Below are positions 37,203 to 45,845 of a stretch of 64,000 nucleotides of DNA, piece by piece. Under the pieces are notes generated by a model. That model saw only the letters and a program-made list of their open reading frames with translations. It did not search any database and was not told the origin of the DNA. The stretch covers positions 62,001 through 126,000 of the forward strand of contig CAXXWA010000032.1 in the NCBI GenBank assembly GCA_963662815.2. The letters run 5' to 3'. Source of the DNA: JAPPHA01 sp963662815 (GTDB taxonomy: Bacteria; Pseudomonadota; Alphaproteobacteria; Rhodobacterales; Rhodobacteraceae). The position numbers were made by a program, and so were the translations under genes. Within the stretch, counting starts at the first letter, position 1, and every line of letters begins with the position of its first letter.

Positions 37203-37845
37203 ATGAAGTTCGAGGAGCTCTTCGAAAGGCGGCAGGCCGGTCAGCTGAGCCAGGAGGACGCGGCAAGGGTGCCGGGCATTTCGGTGCGGACCTTCCGGCG
37301 CTGGGTGGGGCGCTACGGGGCGGAGGGCGACGACGGCCTTCCTGGCCGCCGGCTCGACCGCGTTGCGGGCAGCCGGGTCCCGGCGGACACCGTGGCGGAG
37401 GTGCCGGAGCTGCACGACACGATGTGCCGCGACTGCACGGCGAAGCGCTTCTACGAGAGGCTCGCGGACGAGTTCGGCTTCGGGTTCGACTGCAACCGGC
37501 TGCGCGCGAAGCTCCGGGACGAGGGGCGCGCCCGGAAGGCGAGGCGCCGCGGCGCGCACCGCCGGAAGCGGCCCCGGAAGCCGGTGCCGGGGATGCTGCC
37601 GCAACGGGACGGGTCAGCGCACGAGCGGGTTCCGGGCAGGGAACGGGACCTGGTCCGGACGATGGACGACGCGACGAGCGAGGCGCATTCGGGGTTCTTC
37701 GTCGCGGAGGAAGGCACGACGGGCGGCTTCCGCGGCCTCTCGGAGACGATCGGGCGCAAGGGCCTGTTCCGCTCGCCCTGCGCGAACCAGGCGTCCCGCT
37801 GCCGGAAGACGCCTGAAGCCGGCGGGAAGGCGGAGCGGAACATCG
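37203..37845 (+). pseudogene. ISNCY-family transposase fragment
   Basis: From MKFEELFERRQAGQLSQEDA the frame matches ISNCY (IS1202-like) transposases: a helix-turn-helix ISVRTFRRWVGRYGAEGDDG, then RRGAHRRKRPRKPVPGMLPQ RDGSAHERVPG, VRTMDDATSEAHSGFFVAEE and ETIGRKGLFRSP. The expected LYTDRGSHYW is degraded to CANQASRCRKTPEAGGKAE, and the catalytic Asp/Glu beyond it are missing. Sequence at about 37845 switches to another transposase fragment. Confidence 0.75.
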
Positions 37846-38338
37846 CCAGGCTGAACGGAAGCGCCCCGTGCCGGCATGAACGGGTCGACAAGGTGCTCGA
37901 CGAGGTGTGGAAGCCCTGCCGCAGCCTCTGCCGCTGCCGGAAGCGTCCCACCCGGCTGCGCCAGCCTCGACCGGCTGCTCGAAAGGCTGGCGGCGAACCG
38001 GGACGAGCTCCTGCGCGTGCTCGATTGTCCGGAGACGCCGCTCAACGCCAACGGGGCCGGGAACGACATCCGGGACCACGCCGCCCGGCGCAAGGTCTCG
38101 TTCGGGACGCGGAGCGATGCCGGGCGGGCGGCGCGCGATGCATGGTCGGACGACGAGGGGGCGGTGGACAAGAGCGATGCCGGGCGGGCGGCGCGCGATG
38201 CCTGCATCGGAGCGAAGAAGACCTGCAGGAAGCTCGGTGTGCCGTATTGGGACTGCCCGAGGAGCCGCCTCGGCGTAGCAGGCGCGCCCGACGTACCGAG
38301 GCTTGCCGACCTCGTCAGGCAGCGCGCCGCAGCCTGAC
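37846..38338 (+). pseudogene. C-terminal fragment of the left-arm transposase
   Basis: In one frame: LDRLLERLAANRDELLRVLD, ETPLNANGAGNDIRDHAARR, KVSFGTRSDAGRAARDA, then KKTCRKLGVPYWDCPRSRLG and VPRLADLVRQRAAA ending at 38338. This is the typical C-terminus of a DDE transposase group with an NDIR...RKVS.GTRS signature. The stop is about 130 bp before the terminal repeat, and the MITE ends with the same FADLVRQRAAA, so this is the IS's own transposase. A 60-bp in-frame tandem duplication disturbs it. Confidence 0.65.
38113..38201 (+). repeat. 29-bp direct repeat with 60-bp period
   Basis: AGCGATGCCGGGCGGGCGGC... occurs at 38113-38141 and again at 38173-38201, giving SDAGRAARDA twice in frame within the transposase fragment. 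Confidence 0.8.
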
Positions 38339-38467
38339 ACGCCCCCTCGGGACCGGCAGCGCCGGAGCGCGTCCGAGAATCGTCCGATCCGGAGAGCCTG
38401 CCGGCACCGCCCGAAGGTGGCGGTCCCGGCCTCCCGGGAGCGACGGAACGCGACCTAGGGCCCGGCG

Positions 38468-38495
38468 GCAATTCCCGGAAAGTTGCCCCTATTAC
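38468..38495. repeat. terminal repeat, left arm inner end
   Basis: Reverse complement of 34149-34176. Confidence 0.85.
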
Positions 38496-38514
38496 GCTTT
38501 CTGGCGGACACGAA

Positions 38515-39363
38515 TTAGGACGACTCACAGCATCGCTTTAGTTCTTCCACGGTGAAAAATGGATTCCTGTGCAGCATTCTATGGCAATTTGCGCACACCA
38601 ATGCCAGATCATCTAGAGTCGTATCCGTAACGTGATCATCTTTGAGTTCGCCAAGCGGAATCTTATGATGAGCCTCAATAAAATTTTCTCCTCGCTCGCC
38701 GTACACTTTCTGGAATTCAAAACCGCAAATTTCACATGGTAGCCTGCCGCCATTGGCGCTAGCATGTTTTTCCTTTGCCTGACTAACGGCTTTTGACGAT
38801 CGCTCCCGAGTCTTGTGGAGTCTTTCGATGCGGCGTCCTTCGGGGAACGTACCGTCATCGTCAAAAAGGGCAGTTGTTTGCAAGTTTTGCGCCACCTTGC
38901 GAATTTCCGCGACGCGCAATATATCCATAAGGAATTCGTCTACCGAAACGGATGCGGTTGGAATGGAAATACTAACTTCAGTTGACCCATACATTTCACT
39001 GAATTTCTGTTTCCGCTCTTCATTTCTCCCATCTGTTCGAGTGGGTTTATATTGCCAACGAAGTTCAAGACCATCGCATTCGTGAAGTTCACAGAGAACC
39101 CTGATTGGACGACCGTCCCGACCAAATGTCACAAGATAGTAATTGTCTGGACGGTTTTTCCTCCAGTTCGTTAGTGCTATCCAGTAGTCATTTTCATTCT
39201 TGTGAGCTTTGAACACCTTCAAGACATCGAGTGTTGCCCTCAAAAATGGAAAATTCATTTGCTGCCATTCTTGCAGACGTAATTCACGGACATCGATAGT
39301 TGAGCCGGTCTTTATTTGATGCGCGATTGATTGAGCGAGATTGTTTGCTTCAGTCCTGTTCAT
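38515..39363 (-). CDS. HNH endonuclease, transposon cargo
   Basis: The 282-residue protein ends in an HNH domain: CEICGFEFQKVYGERGENFI EAHHKIPL, then TLDDLALVCANCHRMLHR. The zinc-binding Cys pairs and the catalytic HH are intact. The N-terminal 180 residues are not assigned to a family, though such regions in McrA-like restriction endonucleases often recognise DNA. The gene is visibly more AT-rich than its surroundings, indicating recent transfer. No methyltransferase is adjacent, so a modification-dependent restriction enzyme is possible but unproven. Confidence 0.85.
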   Translation of the reverse strand: MNRTEANNLAQSIAHQIKTGSTIDVRELRLQEWQQMNFPFLRATLDVLKVFKAHKNENDYWIALTNWRKNRPDNYYLVTFGRDGRPIRVLCELHECDGLELRWQYKPTRTDGRNEERKQKFSEMYGSTEVSISIPTASVSVDEFLMDILRVAEIRKVAQNLQTTALFDDDGTFPEGRRIERLHKTRERSSKAVSQAKEKHASANGGRLPCEICGFEFQKVYGERGENFIEAHHKIPLGELKDDHVTDTTLDDLALVCANCHRMLHRNPFFTVEELKRCCESS

Positions 39364-39384
39364 TGCACGAATCCCTTATATCTC

Positions 39385-39908
39385 TCACTTCCTGACCTTT
39401 ACTGATGGATGCGTACGGATTCGACGCTGCGATGTCCTGGTATGGAGGTCGCGATGTCGCGGCGTTCTTCGATAGGACCGGATGAAGTCCCTTGGAAATT
39501 CAGCCGGATAAACCCGCGGAACCGGCTCGGTTGCGTATTTGTCAAATTCGACGCCTAGACGGTCAAGGAAGTCCTTGGTGCCGACGGGACCACTGGAACC
39601 GGACCCCACGTAAACGAAGGTCTGATCATCGGCGACGATGCGGTCGAGTACCTGATGTTCCAGATCGAAGCCCTCCTGGCTTTGGCAAGGCAGCCAAGAT
39701 GCAAACAAATGGTCGGCCTTTTCTGGGCACCGGTTTCATCGAACCAGTCGCTGAAGGTGTGCTGGACCATGTTGTCGCCCGTGCACGCCGGATCCAGCCC
39801 GATCACCTTGTCGGAGCCTATAGCACGCTTCAGCACTTTGCTCCAGAGCCCGCGTCCCGTGCCGTTGCCTATGATCCGACCGCTAAGCCACCTGATGAGA
39901 CGCCGCAT
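39385..39908 (-). pseudogene. unrecognised gene, frame-disrupted
   Basis: Two overlapping minus-strand frames join into one plausible protein: RLIRWLSGRIIGNGTG... KVIGLDPACTGDNMVQHTFS DWFDETG in the first, then FDLEHQVLDRIVADDQTFVY VGSGSSG, LDRLGVEFDKY and ending at 39385 in the second. The switch is near 39670-39700. The 5' end is cut by the MITE at 39940. It directly follows (upstream of) the HNH gene on the same strand. I do not recognise the family. Confidence 0.4.
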
Positions 39909-39939
39909 GAGCGCAACAGCTTCTTCGCAAGGAAACGAC

Positions 39940-39967
39940 GTAATAGGGGCAACATTCCGGGAATTGC
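39940..39967. repeat. terminal repeat, right arm inner end
   Basis: Matches 34149-34176 except CATTCC for CTTTCC. Confidence 0.85.
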
Positions 39968-40018
39968 ACCAGGATTCAGGGGATTCCCCCGCGAATCGTT
40001 TTGTGATTCCAAGGGGGC

Positions 40019-40156
40019 ATGGATGATTCGGAAACAGGTCTCCACGCGGTTGCCAGCCTTGCAGCGCTCAGGGCGGATCTCTCGGCCTTCCGGGCCGTGC
40101 TCGCCGAGAGGGACGCGCAGTTCGCCGACCTCGTCAGGCAGCGCGCCGCGGCCTGA
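40019..40156 (+). pseudogene. 45-aa fusion of transposase N- and C-termini
   Basis: The frame MDDSETGLHAVASLAALRAD LSAFRAVLAERDAQFADLVRQRAAA joins the transposase start to its last residues, showing the internal deletion that made the MITE. No function is expected. Confidence 0.65.
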
Positions 40157-40282
40157 CGCGCACCGGCCCGGCAGCGCCGGAGCACGTCCGGGAATCGTCC
40201 GTTCCAGGGAGCCTGCCGACACCGCCCGAAGGTGGCGCTCCCGGCCTCCCGGGAGCGACGGAACGCGACCCAGGGCCCGGCG

Positions 40283-40310
40283 GCAATTCCCGGAAAGTTG
40301 CCCCTATTAC
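40283..40310. repeat. terminal repeat, right arm outer end
   Basis: Reverse complement of 34149-34176. Confidence 0.85.
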
Positions 40311-40338
40311 CAAAAAATTAGCCTTCTCCCCGCTCATT
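40311..40338 (-). pseudogene. DUF4411, short middle piece
   Basis: On the minus strand the bases next to the MITE read MSGEKANF, which joins LRPDITVV at 34147 in frame when the composite element is removed. The upstream limit, at the IS5 element, is approximate. Confidence 0.5.
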
Positions 40339-40423
40339 GGCCTAGGCACTGTACCCAAAACATTCGGCATTCCCGCGCCTCCGTGATTCCTGCCGGAAAC
40401 CGTCCAGACAAGGAGTTCGAGGC

Positions 40424-41250
40424 ATGAGCGGCGACCGACACGACATGACGGATGCGGAGTGGAAAATTCTCCGCTCCGTGCTTCCGCAGAAGCATCAGGG
40501 CCCGAAGCGGGTGCATGACAGGCGGGTGATGGACGGCATCTTCTTCGTGCTGCGCACCGGCACGCCGTGGCGCGACCTGCCGGAGCGCTACGGTCCCTGC
40601 ACGACCTGCTTCAACCGCTACAACCGGTGGAGCAGGAACGGCCTCCGGGAGACGATCATGTCGAAACTTCAGGAACTTGCGGAAGGCGACGGCAACGACG
40701 GCGACGGCGGCAGCGGGGAGCTTCGACTGCGCATGGCGGACTCCTCGTCGATCCGCGTCCGCAGGCACGGCGCGGGCGCCCCACGGGACGGCGAGCCGCC
40801 CGAGGTCGGGTTGAGCCGCGGCGGCAGGACCGCGAAGGTCCGCACCGGCATCGGCGGAAACGAACTCGTGAAGGCCGTGCTCCCGACACCGGGACAGGCG
40901 GCCGACTGCACGCAGGCTGGGGCGCTCCTCGAGGGGCTCGGGCCGGACGAGACGGTGATCGGCGACAGGGATTGCGACAGCAACGCCATCCTCGACATGA
41001 TTTCGGCGGCCGGAGCGACCGCGGTCATTCCGCCGAAGTCCAACCGGAACGAGCAGCGCGGGCTTGATCGCGAGGCATGCCGGGAGCGCAGTCCGGTCGA
41101 GAGATTCATCGGCAGGATCAAGGAGTTCCGGAGAGTTGCAGCGCGCTGCGACAAGACCGCGCGCAACTTCCTGTCCACGGTGCGCCTGGCCATCAGCCGG
41201 TTCCCGCTCCGGCGGGTCGCAGGCCGGTCAATTGAGTCCGCAGCCCAGTC
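40424..41250 (+). CDS. IS5-family (IS427-like) transposase, stop lost
   Basis: From ATG 40424 (MSGDRHDMTDAEWKIL) the protein shows GTPWRDLPERYGPCTTCFNRYN, ADSSSIRVRRHG (first Asp), GRTAKVRTGIGGNE, VIGDRDCDSNAILD (second Asp), AAGATAVIPPKSNR and ERSPVERFIGRIKEFRRVAA RCDK (catalytic Glu). Homology ends near 41250. No stop occurs there: the frame runs on to 42412 through the IS630 copy in a wrong frame, so the transposase's own 3' end was lost at the junction. Activity is doubtful. Confidence 0.8.
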
Positions 41251-41306
41251 TTCCGTAACAGTGGTTGCCATCAAGGCGACAGATGACACGAGCAGGAGGC
41301 GGTTCG

Positions 41307-42401
41307 ATGAGAGGCAAGGCGGTGGAAGCGGTGCCGAGCGCCGAGGAGCGCGCGTTTCTCGAGGCGCATGTCCGAAAGCACAAGGCGCCGCGGTCGCTGT
41401 CCGACCGCTGCAGGATCATCCTGCTCTGCGCCGAGGGGCTCCGGAGCAGGGAGGTCGCGGAGCGTGCCGGGGTGCACGGGCACACGGTCGGAAAGCGGCG
41501 CAGGCGGTTCGCCGAGAGGCGCATCGAGGGCCTCTCGGACGAGTGCAGGTCCGGCCGGCCCCGCACCGTGACGGACGAGAAGGCGGCCGAGGCGGGCGGG
41601 CGGACGCCGACCACGATGCCGAAGGACGCGACGCGCTGGCCGGTCCGGAGCATGGCCGGGAGGACGGGCGCGTCGCACGCGACGGCGCACCGGATCCGGT
41701 CGGCGTCCAGCCTGAAGCCGCACCGGAGCGGGACGTTCTAGCTGTCGACGGACCCGCTGTTCGTCGACAAGGTGCAGGACATCGCGGGGCTGTACATGGC
41801 CCCGCCGGACCGCGCGGTCGTCCCGTTCGCGGACGGGAAGCCGCGGATCCGGGCCCTGGACCGGACGCAGCCGGTCCTGCCGATGGCGCCGGGCGCGGCC
41901 GGGCGGAGAACCCGCGACTGCGTCCGCCACGGCACGACGACGCTCTTCGCCGCGCTCGACGTCGCCGCCGGCGCGGCGGCCGGCAAGCGCTTCGGCCGCC
42001 ATCGCGCCACGGAGTTCCCGGGCTTCCTCAAGGAGGTCGAGGCGGCGGTGCCCGACGGGCTGGACGTGCACCTGGCGATGGACAGCCACGCGACGCACAA
42101 GACGGAGAAGGCGAGGAAACGGCTTGCCCGCCGCAGGCACTGGCACGTCCATTTCACGCCGACCTCGGCGTCATGGCTGAACCGGGTCGAGCGCTGGTTC
42201 GCGGAACCGACCGGGAAGAAGCTGCAGCGGAGCGCGCATCGCCCGGTCGCCGAACTCGAGGCGGACATCATGTCGTTCATCGACGCGCACAACGAGAACC
42301 CGCGGCCCTGCAGACGGGTCAAGTCCGCCGACGAGATCCTTGCGTCGGTCAGGAGGTTCTGCCTCAAGATGAGCGAACCCGGCGCAAGCGAAAATGTTTG
42401 A
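41307..42401 (+). pseudogene. IS630-family transposase, interrupted by a stop codon
   Basis: The N-terminal part (MRGKAVEAVPSAEERAFLEA to HRSGTF) ends at TAG 41739-41741, and the same frame continues with LSTDPLFVDKVQDIAGLYMA and HFTPTSASWLNRVERWFAEP to 42401. Relatives have KLSTDPLFVDK, so the TAG replaces a Lys AAG codon. The catalytic DE of CVDEKSQIQ is degraded to FADGKPRIR, while HLAMDSHATHKT (second Asp) and RVERWF (Glu) remain. Inactive. Confidence 0.85.
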
Positions 42402-42423
42402 TGCGAACTTGAGATTCGGGAGA

Positions 42424-42606
42424 CTAGGTCGTCAGTTCATCTTCCCCAGCGTGCGGTTCATAGGCAACTTTCTCGATGCTCATGATCTTTCCCGCGCGGT
42501 TCTGCTCGGCCAGCCAATCCCAGAAGGCGGGACAGAAATCAAAGCCATAGTGGAGGTTCTTGGCCTGGATGAAGACGTTTGCATCGAGGAGACAATTTGT
42601 CATCAT
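42424..42606 (-). pseudogene. DUF4411 family protein, N-terminal piece
   Basis: The translation CLLDANVFIQAKNLHYGFDF CPAFWDWLAEQN...SIEKVAYEPHAGEDELT is the N-terminal third of DUF4411, with the PIN-like first Asp in LLDANVFIQ. The start ATG overlaps the stop of the XRE/ImmA gene (ATGA), showing that the two formed an operon. Homology ends at about 42427 against IS630 sequence. Together with the pieces at 40311 and 33844, the gene is split into three. Confidence 0.85.
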
Positions 42607-43838
42607 ATCACCCCGACTTCGCGTCCAATATTGTTGAACGTCGTGGTCTTGGAAACGCCGAGCATCCGGAAGGCGTCTCGATAGAGCGTGTGTCCCTCAA
42701 GAGTGCTCATGACAAGCGCACGGGCGAACCTGCGGCTCACGCGTGCCAGCGTCGTGCGATAGAAATCGCCGCCTCCATTGCCACGCGTGAGCCGCAGGTG
42801 CTCGATCTCTTGTGCACAGGCGTTGTCAAAGCACTCTCGGGTAAGACAGTCCGCATCGAGCAGACGTCGCAGAATGACCAATGTGCTAACTTTGAAGGTT
42901 CGCGCTAGCCGAGACAGTGTGTCCGTAAGCGGTTCATCTCGTAACAACTCGGTTCGTAAAGAAGCCAACGGTACAAGAAGCTCTGCCGCGACAGCGTTGC
43001 ACCACACCTCATCATGGCGAAAGCCTGGCCTCGGGGTTGCGCCGAGGTTCGACAAGGCGGATGCTCCAAGCCAGATATGCGCAAGTTCATGGGCGAGCGT
43101 GAACATCTGTGCCGCTTTCGTGTCTGCACCGTTGACGAAGACCAAGGGAGCTAGGGGATCAGACAGCGCAAAACCACGAAACTCAGAAGGATCAAGGCGT
43201 CGTCGGTTGTTGCTCATCACAACCCCACTGACCATGACGAGTACGCCCGCCTCGTCGGCCTGGCGGACAAATAGCCGCAGAGCATCAATCCACGTCGGGC
43301 ATTCTCGGCGAGCCGCAAGATCGAAGTTGAGCGTCTCGCGCATCTCTTCTGCGACAGTCTCGGGAGAGATTTCGACCGTGACGCTGCCAACAAAGCCGAG
43401 CTCCGGTTGACGGGCGACGCGGACGAAATCCCGATACCAGCTCTGCCGTTCTTGGCAGGTGTAGATCGTATCGAGAAGGTTCGGGTTCGGACGCGTTACG
43501 GCCTGCCCGGCGAAGGTGCGAAAGTCAGGAATGGGGATAGATTCTACCGGTGGTTCCGTAAGGAACAGGTAGCCGATCGGCACATGCACCGCACGGGCGA
43601 ACGCTTCCACCTGTTTGAGGGTGGGTTGCGTTTCGCCGTCTTCCCATTCCGGTAGCTTTCTGAACTTGGTCGTTAGGTCCTCTTGCGCGAGTCCGGAGCG
43701 CTCACGCGCCCAGCGAAAAAGCTCAGGATTGTTAGACTGAAGTTCTAGGCGATTCTGGCTTTGTTTTCGCGATTTTCCGCGTATATTCAAGGTGCTGGAG
43801 GGTTCGAGGAAGCGTCCAGTCCGGTTTCGTGTAGGCAC
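42603..43838 (-). CDS. XRE-family regulator with ImmA/IrrE metallopeptidase domain
   Basis: The 411-residue protein has an N-terminal helix-turn-helix (NPELFRWARERSGLAQEDLT ... QPTLKQVEAFARAVHVPIGY) and a C-terminal ImmA/IrrE peptidase with the zinc motif MFTLAHELAHIW and AVAAELLVPLASL. Such proteins commonly precede DUF4411 genes as a two-gene toxin-antitoxin-like pair, and that order is seen here. The GTG at 43838 is the only obvious start; the first 30 residues look unnatural, so the true 5' end may have been replaced when the IS1634 element arrived. Confidence 0.85.
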   Translation of the reverse strand: MPTRNRTGRFLEPSSTLNIRGKSRKQSQNRLELQSNNPELFRWARERSGLAQEDLTTKFRKLPEWEDGETQPTLKQVEAFARAVHVPIGYLFLTEPPVESIPIPDFRTFAGQAVTRPNPNLLDTIYTCQERQSWYRDFVRVARQPELGFVGSVTVEISPETVAEEMRETLNFDLAARRECPTWIDALRLFVRQADEAGVLVMVSGVVMSNNRRRLDPSEFRGFALSDPLAPLVFVNGADTKAAQMFTLAHELAHIWLGASALSNLGATPRPGFRHDEVWCNAVAAELLVPLASLRTELLRDEPLTDTLSRLARTFKVSTLVILRRLLDADCLTRECFDNACAQEIEHLRLTRGNGGGDFYRTTLARVSRRFARALVMSTLEGHTLYRDAFRMLGVSKTTTFNNIGREVGVI

Positions 43839-43841
43839 TAG

Positions 43842-43964
43842 GATGCCTCAGGCCGTCTTGCGCTCCGTCAGGAGGCTTCCCGCCCGATAGTGCGCATTTT
43901 CCTGCATTTCGCGGATGTTTCCGCTTGACATCATATGTCGAGCCGGTCAGAAAGGGGCGAATCA
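43842..43964. other. 123-bp segment between 11-bp direct repeats
   Basis: GTAGGCACTAG occurs at 43831-43841 and 43965-43975. The enclosed segment separates the XRE/ImmA gene start from the IS1634 transposase and probably includes the left end of that element. Confidence 0.5.
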
Positions 43965-44009
43965 GTAGGCACTAGTTTCCAGGACGCTCCCGTGACCAAG
44001 CCCGCAGGC

Positions 44010-45761
44010 ATGCACGTCGCCGTCATCAAGTCCCGCCAGAACGGAAAGACATACACTTCCGTCCTCCTCCGCCAGAGCTACCGCGACCACGACAACCGGG
44101 TGCAGAAGCGGACCCTCGCCAATCTCTCGCACCTGCCGCCGCACACGATCCCGCTGCTGCGCGGCGCGCTGGCGGGAAAGCGGCATGCGGAGGCCGGCGA
44201 CGTGCTTGGGGACCCGGTCCGATCCCGCCACCATGGGGCGGTGCAGGCGGTGCAGACGGCCATGAACGCCATCGGCCTTCCCCGCCTCGTCGCCCGCGAG
44301 CGGTGCCCGGAACGCGACCTTGTCCTCGCCATGGTCGCCGGCCGCATCCTCAGGCCGAACTCCAAGCTCGCCACCACCCGATGGTGGCGGAACACCACCC
44401 TGCCGCAGGAGTTCGCCATCGCCGACGACGTCGCCGCCGATGACCTCTACGCGGCGATGGACTGGCTCGACGAGCGGCAGGAGGGCATCCAGGGACGCCT
44501 GGCGCGGCGCTGGATCGCGGAAGGACGATCTCGTTCTCCGGGACCTGTCCTCGACCTGGCACGAGGGAAGCCACTGTCCGCTCGCGCGCTTCGGCTGCAG
44601 CCGCGACCGCAAGCGGGGTCTCCCGCAGATCAACTTCGGCCTCCTCTGCGACCGCGACGGGCGCCCGGTCTCGGTCTCCGCATATCCGGGGAACATCACC
44701 GACAAGGAGACCCTCCTGCCCGAGCTCGACCGCCTGCAGCGCCGCTTCGGGCTCTCCCGGGTGGTGATGGTCGGGGACCGCGGCATGATCATCAAGGCCA
44801 CCATCGCGGCCCTGCGTGAACGCGGCGGCGCCGAGTGGATCACCGCCCTCAAGAGCCAGACCATCCGCAAGCTCGCCCGCCAGGGCCGTCCCGGCCGTTT
44901 CCAGGACCCCGAACACGAGCAGACGCTGTTCGAGATCCGGGACCATCCGGACTTCCCCGGCGAGCGCCTCGTCGCCTGCCGCAATCCCCGCCTCGCCGGG
45001 CACCGCGCCCGCGTCCGGCAGGAGCTGCTCGAGGCCACCGAAAAGGCGCTTGCGAAGATCGCCGCACGCGTCGAGGGCGGAACCCTCGAGGGCGAGGCCG
45101 ACATCGGTCTCGCCGTCGGCGAGGTCATCGACACGAAGAAGATGAAGAAGCACTTCGACGTCGACATCGCCGCGACCGGCTTCGGCTTCAGCCGCGACCG
45201 GGACTCCATCGACGCCGAGGCCGCCCTCGACGGCATATACGTCATCCGCACATCGCTCGGCGACGACGACATGGACGCCGAGGAATGCGTCAGGGGATGC
45301 AAGGCCCTGACCCGCGTGGAGCGCGCATTCCGATGCCTCAAGCCGGCGACCTCCAGGTCCGGCCGATATTCCACCGCCTTGCGCACCGGGTCCGCGCCCA
45401 CTTCTTCATCTGCATGCTCGCCTACCTCGTCGAATGGCACATGCGGAAGGCATGGGCCCCCCTGTGCCATACCGACACCGAACCCGACGAGACCGGGGAT
45501 CCGGTCCTGCCCGCCCGGCGCTCGGAGCCGGCACTGACCAAGGTTCATGCCCACACCCTGCCGGACGGCAGCGGCGCCCACAGCTTCCGGACGCTTCTCG
45601 ACAGCCTGTCGACCATCGTGCGCTCGACGCACCGGATTCCGGGCGCAGGCGACGGGCCGGAGGCCGAGGTCGAGGTGACGACCCGGCCTGACGACTGCCA
45701 GAAGAAGGCGCTCGATCTGCTGAAGGACAACGCGAAGATGCAGCGAAGCACAGGAATGTAG
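44010..45761 (+). pseudogene. IS1634-family transposase with two frameshifts
   Basis: The first frame starts at MHVAVIKSRQNGKTYTSVLL and runs to about 44515. The second carries DLSSTWHEGSHCPLARFGCS, KRGLPQINFGLLCDRDGRPV SV, VVMVGDRGMIIKATIAAL and GAEWITALKSQTIRKL. A third frame from about 45345 reads LQVRPIFHRLAHRVRAHFFI CMLAYLVEWHM to the stop at 45761. Domain order is that of IS1634/IS4-superfamily DDE transposases with the catalytic Asp in GDRGM. Two frameshifts (near 44515 and 45345) inactivate it. Confidence 0.88.
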
Positions 45762-45795
45762 GCAGAGCGGGACAGGCCGCTTCGGCGTACTCCGT

Positions 45796-45845
45796 TGACA
45801 AAACACAATATTTTCGTCAACCACCAAAGAACTTCAGGTTAGAGA
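45796..45845. repeat. IS1634 right-end sequence
   Basis: Lies about 35 bp after the transposase stop and recurs in diverged form at 26815-26864. Confidence 0.5.

Larger units (their letters stand above)
34149..40310. mobile_element. composite transposon-like element carrying NYN and HNH genes
   Basis: Outer ends at 34149 and 40310 carry the same 28-bp terminal repeat (GTAATAGGGGCAACTTTCCG... inward). Identical-type repeats also occur at the inner ends 38495 and 39940. Only the outer pair is flanked by a matching A-tract, and joining the outer flanks restores a continuous DUF4411 frame (GEKANF-LRPDITVV). So the 6.2-kb unit behaved as one insertion. The left arm (34149-38495) is an IS broken by nested elements plus a NYN gene. 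The right arm (39940-40310) is a MITE-like derivative. An HNH gene lies between them. Confidence 0.75.
39940..40310 (+). mobile_element. MITE-like deletion derivative (right arm)
   Basis: This 371-bp unit has both terminal repeats of the left-arm IS and about 100 bp of subterminal sequence identical in type at each end, but almost no interior. It encodes a 45-residue fusion peptide (40019-40156). Confidence 0.8.

Noticed and set aside
40424..42412. Single 662-residue protein
   Set aside because: The C-terminal half is an out-of-frame reading of an IS630 transposase.
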